Shown here: positions 1 through 4,899 of the stretch, piece by piece
Position numbering within the stretch: the first letter of the stretch is position 1
Layout of the letters: each line of letters opens with the position of its first letter
Assembly: GCA_023441845.1 (NCBI GenBank)
Contig: JAEZNF010000359.1
Location: 1-6,793 of the forward strand
DNA: 6,793 bases
Origin: Bacillota bacterium
GTDB lineage: Bacteria > Bacillota > Clostridia > Acetivibrionales > DSM-2933
Direction of reading: 5' to 3'
The notes under the pieces: generated by a model
What the model saw: only the letters and a program-made list of their open reading frames with translations
Databases searched by the model: none
Told to the model about the DNA's origin: nothing
Program-made: the position numbers and the translations under genes

Positions 1-601
1 CCTCTGTACCCCATTTTGAAACGTATTGAAAGGTACCGACACGTATATGACTGGCAGCCACACGGGTCAGAATTGCACCCGGCAGGGGAGTTTCACGGAT
101 CACTGTCTCACCGGTTGTCACTACCGCCAGGCTGCGGGTAGTTGGAATGCCAAGGGCGTTCATTGCTTCACTGATAATATATTCACGCAGCATGGGTCCG
201 AGTGCCGCCCGGCCATCGCCGCCCCTGGAGTATGGCGTTCTACCCGAACCCTTGAGCTGTATGTCAAACCGTTCCCCTGAAGGGGTGATTTGTTCACCGA
301 TCAACAGAGCCCGTCCATCCCCTAACATAGTAAAGTACCCAAACTGATGGCCTGCATAAGCTTGAGCAAGAGGCACAGCGTTTTCGGGAACCCGGTTGCC
401 GGCAAACACCGCTGTGCCATCTTCGTTTTCAAGTTCCGGGATATCCAGCCCCAGGGATTTTGCCAGGGATTGATTGAGAATAACTAACTCCGGCGAACGT
501 ACAGGGGTAGGCCTTAGTCTGGTAAAAAACGATTCCGGCAAGCGTTCATAACTGTTGTCAAAGTTCCATCCTGTTTTTATTATAGTTTTTTCCTCTATCA
601 T
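1..601 (-). CDS. selO: Protein adenylyltransferase SelO (YdiU family), N-terminal part, cut by window edge
   Basis: The minus-strand frame is open from ATG at 601-599 to the window edge, giving 200 residues with no stop. The family has a pseudokinase fold that transfers AMP from ATP to Ser/Thr/Tyr hydroxyls of target proteins, linked to redox stress. Visible family motifs are [10 protein letters not shown] (81-90), [12 protein letters not shown] (93-104), [22 protein letters not shown] (115-136) and [17 protein letters not shown] (177-193). The Lys in QLKGSG (about 117) matches the nucleotide-binding lysine of the family. Bacterial members are about 480-490 residues, so roughly 60% lies beyond position 1, including the metal-binding part of the active site. 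The start is fixed by AGGAG five bases upstream (607-611). The gene looks more GC-rich than the HD-GYP gene next door, from which it diverges. Family assignment is very secure. Molecular function is by homology. Confidence 0.95.
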   Translation of the reverse strand, partial: MIEEKTIIKTGWNFDNSYERLPESFFTRLRPTPVRSPELVILNQSLAKSLGLDIPELENEDGTAVFAGNRVPENAVPLAQAYAGHQFGYFTMLGDGRALLIGEQITPSGERFDIQLKGSGRTPYSRGGDGRAALGPMLREYIISEAMNALGIPTTRSLAVVTTGETVIRETPLPGAILTRVAASHIRVGTFQYVSKWGTE

Positions 602-878
602 TATATCTCCTTCTTTCGCATCCTTATGTTGAACTTTTCAATTCTATATTTTTATATTATCCTTGTAGACCACATTTTATTAACTACTGACAAAGGTACC
701 GAACAATACGAAATTATACTATCAAGAGGAGTGTCTACATATCTAAATATCTAAATACCCCTTATAATAAATGTTTGATGTTTATACTAAGTTATGATAT
801 AATAAAAATGGACACGTCTTTTTGATTCTCCTTATTAAGGCTTATAGTACTAAAAATAAACTTCTGTAGGTGATAACA
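602..878. other. Divergent intergenic spacer between selO and the HD-GYP gene
   Basis: AT-rich, with no credible reading frame. It must hold promoters for both flanking genes. The rightward one is strong and listed separately. For selO I see only a perfect -10 (TATAAT on the minus strand, 718-713) with no good -35 at normal spacing. A tandem 8-base repeat, ATCTAAAT twice, lies at 741-756. I found no conserved GEMM (c-di-GMP riboswitch) core upstream of the HD-GYP gene. Confidence 0.6.
775..803 (+). promoter_or_regulatory. SigA-type promoter with extended -10, upstream of the HD-GYP gene
   Basis: TTGATG (775-780) is followed by exactly 17 bases and a perfect TATAAT (798-803). A TG at 795-796, one base before the hexamer, makes it an extended -10. 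Transcription would begin near 810, giving a leader of about 70 bases before the ATG at 879. This is a sequence match only. It fits constitutive housekeeping transcription of the HD-GYP gene. Confidence 0.72.
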
Positions 879-1907
879 ATGAGGAAAATACTTACAAAGA
901 TTGATGATTGCATCCCTGGAATGGAAATAGCTGAAACAATATACAATGACTATGGGGTTGCTATCCTTTCTGAAAAGACAATTCTAGACACACATCTTAT
1001 AAAAAAATTGCAAAATTTAAATATTGATAAAATTAAAATTTTCGAACAATTTATACCGCCTAATGATTCCGAATTGTTTAGAATCCAGCATAACGCCAAC
1101 GTTGATATGGTAAAAAATATATTCCTCGATATTACCTTAGGAGAGAAAATTAGTACAGAGGCTGTAAGCAGTGTTTCAAAATCTGTAATAAATAGAATTG
1201 ACGAAAATAGAGACATTGTGGGTTGTATTAATTCCATTCGAAATGTTGATGAGTATACTTACAGTCATAGTGTTAATGTATCGTTATTGTGCATGCTTAT
1301 AGGTAAGTGGCTTAAATTCGATGTAAAAAAAATCAGTCAGTTGGTAGAAGCAGGATTGCTTCATGATGTCGGAAAAAGCAAGATACCGGCAGCAATACTT
1401 AATAAACCCGGAAAGCTTTCTAAAGAAGAATTTGATGAAATTAAACATCATCCCGTTATTGGGTACAGGCTTTTAGAAGAGGACAAACTCTTTGATGAGG
1501 ATGTTTGCAAAGGTGTATTAATGCATCATGAAAGAGAGGACGGTTCGGGATATCCTATAGGGCTAAAGGGCAATCAAATTCATCAGTTTGCGAAAATAAT
1601 AGCAGTAGCTGATATTTATGATGCAATGACTTCAACTAGAATTTATAGAGAGAAAGAATCACCGTTTAAAGTTTTTGAGCTTATGGAAGATCATGCTTTT
1701 GGTTTTTTGGATACAATTGTTGTAAGAACTTTTCTTAATAATATTGCTGCATACTATTTAGGAGATTTTGTTATGTTAAATACAGGGGAGAAAGCAGAAA
1801 TAATTTATATAAATTCCAGACATGTTTCTCAGCCTGTAGTTAGATCGGGAGAAAAGTACATTGATCTTAGTATAGAAAAAAGTGCAAGTATTGTAGAGCT
1901 GCTGTAG
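879..1907 (+). CDS. HD-GYP domain protein, probable cyclic-di-GMP phosphodiesterase
   Basis: A 342-residue cytosolic protein with no membrane segment or signal peptide. HD-GYP proteins hydrolyse the second messenger cyclic-di-GMP to pGpG or GMP. Motifs present are SH at 129-130 (EYTYSHSVNV), the HD pair in LLHDVGKSKIP (H162, D163), HHP (190-192), the signature HHEREDGSGYPIGLKG (216-231) and DIYDAMTS (245-252). These are the metal ligands and the GYP loop, so the enzyme should be active. Residues 1-115 form a family-typical N-terminal module (GMEIAETIYNDYG) of unknown ligand; there is no REC or GGDEF domain. An in-frame GTG at 870 is possible, but AGGTGA (868-873) overlaps it and sits five bases before ATG 879, so ATG is preferred. 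The gene stands alone, between divergent selO and a decayed LysR gene. The catalytic call is by homology. Confidence 0.93.
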   Translation: MRKILTKIDDCIPGMEIAETIYNDYGVAILSEKTILDTHLIKKLQNLNIDKIKIFEQFIPPNDSELFRIQHNANVDMVKNIFLDITLGEKISTEAVSSVSKSVINRIDENRDIVGCINSIRNVDEYTYSHSVNVSLLCMLIGKWLKFDVKKISQLVEAGLLHDVGKSKIPAAILNKPGKLSKEEFDEIKHHPVIGYRLLEEDKLFDEDVCKGVLMHHEREDGSGYPIGLKGNQIHQFAKIIAVADIYDAMTSTRIYREKESPFKVFELMEDHAFGFLDTIVVRTFLNNIAAYYLGDFVMLNTGEKAEIIYINSRHVSQPVVRSGEKYIDLSIEKSASIVELL

Positions 1908-2162
1908 CATTCAGGGAAAAGTACCATTTTTAAAAAACTCAACCAAGTTATGCAGGGCTGAAACTGTTCTTTATAAGTAACTTTTTAAGTGACCGCAAAA
2001 TAAAAATATAATTTCAATAAAAAATATTTGTAACATTACCTATGAAGTATTAAATTCTATTAAATTATGAGGATAGTAGACTATATTGAACGCGCTAAAG
2101 AATTTTCATAAAGCGTTGCGCGTTCAATGGATCAAGGTATATGATTTCGCGAAAAAATAGAA
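1908..2162. other. Non-coding spacer between the HD-GYP gene and the LysR remnant
   Basis: Very AT-rich, with no credible gene. It holds the 11-bp inverted repeat listed separately and a 10-bp palindrome TTTCGCGAAA at 2145-2154. Nothing in it translates, on the minus strand, into the missing effector domain of the adjacent LysR gene, so that part was lost rather than shifted out of frame. A convincing intrinsic terminator for the HD-GYP gene is not visible. The best candidate is AAGTTA (1945-1950) with TAACTT (1978-1983) followed by TTT, which has a long loop and is weak. Confidence 0.6.
2085..2128. repeat. Perfect 11-bp inverted repeat with 22-base spacer
   Basis: ATTGAACGCGC (2085-2095) is exactly repeated in inverse as GCGCGTTCAAT (2118-2128). 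The GC-rich arm tips stand out in otherwise AT-rich sequence. A competing shorter pairing exists inside it (AACGC 2089-2093 with GCGTT 2113-2117). Neither side is followed by a T-run, so it is not a standard intrinsic terminator. It could be a protein-binding site, a structured RNA element or an end of a vanished mobile element. Its role is unknown. Confidence 0.7.
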
Positions 2163-2402
2163 TTAGAAATGTAAAATGTTTTTCGTAAAACATATAGCTA
2201 TCCTTTTTAAGAGCAGTTCCCCTTCTTCAGTCAAAGAAATTTGTCTTCCTTTTTTCTTTATTAATTTAACTTCATAATATTCTTCAAGCTGTTTTATATG
2301 CTGTGTTACTGCTGGCTGCGTAAGGTTAAGCATTTCTGCTGCCCTGGTATAGCTTCTTAATTTTGCAACGTTGATAAAAGTCGTGAGCTTTGAATCAATC
2401 AT
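2163..2402 (-). pseudogene. Truncated LysR-type transcriptional regulator, DNA-binding domain only
   Basis: About 79 residues from ATG 2402 (MIDSKLTTFINVAKL) to the stop at 2163. The winged helix-turn-helix of the LysR family is complete: SYTRAAEMLNLTQPAVTQHI, then the wing (KLIKKKGRQISLTEEGELLL). Family similarity ends near LLLKRI, and about 11 unrelated residues follow before the stop. Full members are about 290-300 residues, so the linker helix end and the whole inducer-binding domain are missing. GGGGGAG (2412-2418) lies nine bases before ATG 2402; upstream in-frame starts (2411, 2435) fit less well. It is divergent from a YeiH gene, so it was probably the YeiE/CysL-like regulator of that gene. 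Most likely a remnant. A short protein that still binds DNA cannot be excluded, since the retained part is undamaged. Confidence 0.82.
2176..2193. repeat. 7-bp hairpin at the truncated end of the LysR remnant
   Basis: ATGTTTT (2176-2182) and AAAACAT (2187-2193) flank a TCGT loop. It lies just where LysR similarity stops. It may be part of the foreign sequence brought in at the break, or a weak structure ending the remnant transcript. It has no T-run of terminator quality. Confidence 0.45.
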
Positions 2403-2486
2403 GCTCTTCATCTCCCCCGAAAATATACCGATCACAATTTATTGTATAACAACTAAAAGTTTTTAGAAAGGCATCCATAAGTTTTT

Positions 2487-2540
2487 ATTATGAATTTATA
2501 ACAAATCATAATTTGTTTTTATGCTTTATTCATAATAAAA
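2487..2540. promoter_or_regulatory. Candidate LysR operator array with three ATTATGA elements
   Basis: The spacer between the LysR remnant and yeiH has ATTATGA at 2487-2493 and its inverse TCATAAT at 2506-2512 (12 bases between). A second inverse copy is part of a 13-bp perfect inverted repeat: TTTTATTATGAAT 2483-2495 with ATTCATAATAAAA 2528-2540. Dyads of this size in a divergent LysR spacer are typical of LysR-type binding sites. The right-hand copy overlaps the presumed yeiH -10, so occupancy there would affect initiation. AT-richness raises the chance of fortuitous repeats, but 13 perfect bases is above expectation. Confidence 0.6.
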
Positions 2541-2541
2541 T
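2513..2541 (+). promoter_or_regulatory. Candidate yeiH promoter
   Basis: TTGTTT (2513-2518), 17 bases, TAAAAT (2536-2541). The -10 matches consensus at five of six bases and the -35 is weak, as expected for an activator-dependent promoter. It lies inside the candidate LysR operator array. The predicted start of transcription is near 2548, only about 27 bases before the start codon. Confidence 0.45.
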
Positions 2542-2574
2542 ATTAAGTAACAGTAACAGATGGGAGAGATAATG

Positions 2575-3582
2575 ATGACTTGGCTTAGAAAAAACACTTC
2601 AGGTATATTGCTGTCTTTTGTACTTGCGTTGGTAGCAGCATGGCTTGGAAATAGATTTCCGATTATAGGAGGTCCCGTTTTCGGCATTGTTATTGGAATA
2701 ATTATAAATAATACTGCCGGTAAACCGGCGTGGGCAGAAAATGGAATAAAATTTACATCCAAGAAAATCCTCCAATGGGCAATCATAGTATTAGGCGGCG
2801 GTCTTAGCCTTACACAAGTATGGAAAACAGGGATTCAATCTCTATCCGTTATGCTGATTACATTGTCTTGTGCTTTTATATCTGCATACGTGCTTGGAAG
2901 ACTTATGAAAATTCCATTTAAGCTGACCAGTTTAATAGGTGTAGGTACTGCAATATGCGGGGGATCGGCTATAGCTGCAGTATCTCCCATTATCGAAGCA
3001 GAAGAAGCGGAAGTTGCTTATTCCATATCAACAATTTTCTTTTTCAACATTATCGCTGTTTTGATTTTCCCACCACTTGGACATTTGCTTGGATTTTCCG
3101 ATACTGCATTCGGTTTATGGGCTGGTACAGCGGTAAATGACACTTCCTCAGTAGTTGCTGCCGGCTATGCTTTCAGCAGTCAGGCAGGAGCTTATGCAAC
3201 TATCGTAAAATTAACCCGTACGACAATGATAATTCCTATATCAATGATTTTTGCTTTTGCCTATGCATATAGAAGAAAAAAGTCAGCTAAAACCGGAAGT
3301 TCTATAAACTATAGCTTCAAAAGAATTTTCCCATGGTTTATCTTAGGCTTTCTGGCAGCTTCCTTGTTAAATACCCTTGGAGTATTCAATGAAGGCGCTA
3401 TCTCAATTCTGTCAGCTACGGGCAAGTTCCTTATAGTGATGGCCTTGACTGCGGTTGGACTGAGTGCAGATGTAAGGAAAATGATAAAAACAGGTTTAAA
3501 GCCACTTCTTCTTGGTCTGATAGTATGGGTTACAGTTGCAGTGGTAAGTATTGGAGTACAATTTATTACAGGTCAGGTTTAA
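2575..3582 (+). CDS. yeiH: YeiH/UPF0324 family integral membrane protein, putative sulfate exporter family
   Basis: A 335-residue, very hydrophobic protein with about ten membrane segments, full length for the family (PF03601 / TIGR00698; placed among putative sulfate exporters). The substrate is not proven for most members. Family signatures visible are IIGGPVFGIVIG (30-41), GVGTAICGGSAIAAVSPIIEAEEAE (122-146), WAGTAVNDTSSVVAAG (182-197), VKLTRTTMIIP (211-221) and MALTAVGLSAD (289-299). In-frame ATGs occur at 2560, 2572 and 2575. GGGAG at 2562-2566 is eight bases before 2575 and five before 2572 and overlaps the first, so 2572 or 2575 is the real start. It is divergent from a LysR remnant, the arrangement known for yeiE-yeiH, where the regulator responds to sulfur stress. 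Here the effector-sensing half of that regulator is gone. The gene itself is undamaged. Confidence 0.93.
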   Translation: MTWLRKNTSGILLSFVLALVAAWLGNRFPIIGGPVFGIVIGIIINNTAGKPAWAENGIKFTSKKILQWAIIVLGGGLSLTQVWKTGIQSLSVMLITLSCAFISAYVLGRLMKIPFKLTSLIGVGTAICGGSAIAAVSPIIEAEEAEVAYSISTIFFFNIIAVLIFPPLGHLLGFSDTAFGLWAGTAVNDTSSVVAAGYAFSSQAGAYATIVKLTRTTMIIPISMIFAFAYAYRRKKSAKTGSSINYSFKRIFPWFILGFLAASLLNTLGVFNEGAISILSATGKFLIVMALTAVGLSADVRKMIKTGLKPLLLGLIVWVTVAVVSIGVQFITGQV

Positions 3583-3759
3583 GAATATGTTTGAAAAAGC
3601 CTGGACCATTTTGCGGCTTTATTCCAATTCATTGAAGACACCCCTCTACTTAAAGTTTTATAATTTGCTATATAATTAACCCCCTTTACTATCGTTACAA
3701 ATTATAAGAGGGCGGCTTTTGCCACCCTCCGATAACTCTGTAACATGTAGAGGGGTTCT
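3583..3759. other. Convergent spacer between yeiH and the DUF2680-like remnant
   Basis: No gene. Downstream of yeiH there is only a weak hairpin, AAAGCC (3596-3601) with GGCTTT (3615-3620), followed by ATT; it could serve as a poor terminator. CCCCTCTAC (3641-3649) recurs inverted as GTAGAGGGG (3747-3755), and a similar run CCCCCTTTAC lies at 3680-3689. The better terminator on the opposite strand is listed separately. Confidence 0.5.
3701..3729 (-). terminator. Intrinsic terminator for the DUF2680-like gene (minus strand)
   Basis: Read on the minus strand, GAGGGTGGC (3729-3721), a four-base AAAA loop and GCCGCCCTC (3716-3708) form a nine-position stem with one mismatch. It is followed by TTATAATTT. 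Stem strength, tight loop and a partly T-rich tail about 30 bases after the stop codon fit Rho-independent termination. A second small hairpin precedes it. Confidence 0.6.
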
Positions 3760-3763
3760 CTAC
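3747..3763 (-). repeat. 6-bp hairpin overlapping the stop codon of the DUF2680-like gene
   Basis: GTAGAG (3747-3752) and CTCTAC (3758-3763) pair around a five-base loop and include the TAG stop (3762-3760, minus strand). It probably works with the stronger hairpin at 3708-3729 in ending or stabilising the transcript. Confidence 0.45.
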
Positions 3764-4059
3764 CTGCTAACTCCCATTCCGCATCCTGATCCAGCACAAC
3801 TGCCACTTCTCATTCCTGCTCCACAGCCCATGCCTTTACCCATACCTTTGCCCATTCCTTTGCCCTGACCAAAGCCCGCCCCGCAATTTTTGCCGATTCC
3901 AGCGTTTCCGGTACCGTCACAGGTTGCCTGGTTTGTTTTAATCCTATTATAGATTTCGTCCGCTTGCTGCTGTGTAAGACTTCCATCCTTTACCCTCTGG
4001 TCTAAAACAGCTTTTTTCTGTTCAAGCATTTGTGCTTTGAATTCGTCAAGCTTCCCTGC
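3760..4059 (-). pseudogene. DUF2680-like Gly/Met/Cys-rich protein, 5' end deleted
   Basis: The frame runs from the break near 4059 to TAG at 3762-3760. It reads [21 protein letters not shown], then LTQQQADEIYNRIK and a tail of GKGM repeats with four cysteines (KNCGAG, GCGAG, SCAG, GCGMG). From memory, clostridial DUF2680-type secreted proteins have a signal peptide and a conserved segment before the AGKLDEF portion; both are missing here. The first available Met (4029) has no ribosome binding site, and a stop lies just upstream of the break at 4068-4066, so the piece is not expected to be translated. Function is unknown. The coil-like LTxxQADxI segment and metal-ligand-rich tail suggest an envelope protein that may bind metal, which is inference. 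The gene is divergent from the response-regulator remnant, which it touches. Its 3' end and terminator are intact. Confidence 0.75.
3827..3862 (-). repeat. Three 12-bp tandem repeats encoding GKGM units
   Basis: On the plus strand: CCCATGCCTTTA, CCCATACCTTTG, CCCATTCCTTTG, then a degenerate fourth unit CCCTGACCAAAG (3863-3874). Each unit encodes Lys-Gly-Met-Gly on the minus strand. Such a repeat can gain or lose units by slippage, changing tail length without breaking the frame. Confidence 0.8.
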
Positions 4060-4603
4060 TGGACGTCATGATGCCCAAAAAGGACGGCTTTGAGGTTTGC
4101 CGGGAAATACGTAAAACTTCCAATGTTCCTATTATTATGGTTACTGCAAAAGTGGAAGACGCCGACTGTATCATAGGGTTGGATATTGGAGCCGATGACT
4201 ATATTGTAAAGCCCTTCAGCCCTGGTGAAGTTATGGCACGCATACGCGCAGTATTAAGACGTATTGATATTTCAGAGGAGGATAAGAAGGATTTAATCCG
4301 CTATCCCGGACTTGAGATCAATATTTCCGATTATTAGGTTAAAATTGACAGGCGAGTGGTCAGCCTTATCAGGAAAGAAATTGAAATACTCTGGCTTTTA
4401 GCTCCAACCCCGGCAAGGTTTTCTCACGGGACAACCTTTTAAACAGTGTTTGGGGTTATGAGTATTTTGGTGATGCCCGCACTGTTGATACCCATATAAA
4501 AAGGCTAAGGGCAAAAATTGATATCCCTGAGTCCTTCAATTGGGATATAAAGACCATTTGGGGAGTAGGGTATAAATTTGAGGTTAAGTCCGAAGGACTT
4601 TAG
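4056..4603 (+). pseudogene. OmpR/PhoB-family response regulator, 5'-truncated with nonsense codon and frameshift
   Basis: The remnant starts at [15 protein letters not shown], so about 50 residues of the receiver domain, including its acidic pair, are deleted. The phospho-acceptor Asp (GAC 4062-4064), the switch Thr (MVTAK) and Lys (VKPF) remain. After LEINISDY an in-frame TAG (4335-4337) interrupts. The same frame resumes with VKIDRRVVSL and KEIEILWLLA, in which the usual SLT has become SLI. One base is then missing near 4403-4405. In the shifted frame follow NPGKVFSRDNLLNSVWGYEYFGDARTVDTHIKRLRAKID and IWGVGYKFEV, a clear winged-helix output domain, to TAG 4601-4603. Three independent lesions make this a dead gene. 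It paired with the sensor kinase remnant downstream, as an OmpR-type two-component system. Confidence 0.92.
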
Positions 4604-4664
4604 CCATGTGCCTGTTTTTTCGGCACAAAAAATAAACGGCACGGCGAATAAATTGAGTTTTATC

Positions 4665-4707
4665 CCATTTCTGTAAGGGATATCTCGTTTATCCCTTACA
4701 GAAATGG
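4665..4707 (+). repeat. Perfect 18-bp inverted repeat (hairpin) just before the sensor kinase start
   Basis: CCATTTCTGTAAGGGATA (4665-4682) pairs without mismatch with TATCCCTTACAGAAATGG (4690-4707) around a seven-base loop (TCTCGTT). It ends at the ribosome binding site GGTGA (4706-4710) and ATG 4716 of the kinase remnant. There is no T-run on either strand, so it is not a normal intrinsic terminator. It separates the regulator and kinase remnants, genes that are normally almost contiguous. It may be a translation-controlling RNA hairpin, a small repeat element or an inverted duplication formed during rearrangement. Confidence 0.85.
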
Positions 4708-4847
4708 TGATAAGAATGTTTAAGAAGAAGATTGCCTTTAAACTAACGATAGGTTTCGTTGTAATTGTTCTAATTTCAATGCTTACTATCGGACTGGTTT
4801 TTATACAGGTATTTCGCCAGTATGCCTTTGACAGCCACCAGAAAACC

Positions 4848-4863
4848 ATGCTCGAAAGAGCAT
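4848..4863. repeat. 6-bp hairpin with GAAA tetraloop
   Basis: ATGCTC (4848-4853), GAAA, GAGCAT (4858-4863). It encodes MLERA in the kinase fragment and ends where kinase similarity ends. It may be coincidence, or may have helped define the break. Confidence 0.4.
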
Positions 4864-4869
4864 ACCCAT

Positions 4870-4890
4870 GTAAATCCTATATAGATTTAC
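4870..4890 (-). terminator. 7-bp hairpin after the ATPase stop codon (weak terminator candidate)
   Basis: GTAAATC (4870-4876) and GATTTAC (4884-4890) pair around CTATATA, nine bases after the ATPase stop on the minus strand. It is AT-rich and not followed by T residues, so termination would be poor. A better native terminator may have been lost at the kinase break. Confidence 0.3.
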
Positions 4891-4899
4891 AGAATAATA

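Noticed and set aside
26..347. Two overlapping plus-strand open frames at 26-280 and 147-347.
   Set aside because: They are antisense to the clear selO coding sequence and show no recognisable protein features.
602..878. A c-di-GMP riboswitch controlling the HD-GYP gene.
   Set aside because: No conserved GEMM core or terminator-like expression platform is visible; the leader after the promoter is only about 70 bases.
1945..1986. AAGTTA / TAACTT with trailing T residues as terminator of the HD-GYP gene.
   Set aside because: Six AT-rich pairs around a 27-base loop are too weak to support a terminator call.
4068..4337. An intact short single-domain response regulator (89 codons).
   Set aside because: It lacks the first third of the receiver fold, and the output domain clearly continues beyond the TAG, so it is a fragment of a broken OmpR-type gene.
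4335..4337. TAG as a programmed readthrough or pyrrolysine codon.
   Set aside because: A one-base frameshift follows about 65 bases later and the 5' end of the gene is missing, so plain pseudogenization is simpler.
4607..4627. Hairpin TGTGCC / GGCACA with a T-rich loop as terminator of the response regulator.
   Set aside because: The T-run is in the loop and the stem is followed by A residues, so it does not have terminator form on either strand.
4505..4849. Minus-strand open frame of 114 codons.
   Set aside because: It is antisense to the response-regulator tail and kinase start, and spans the 18-bp hairpin; no protein features.
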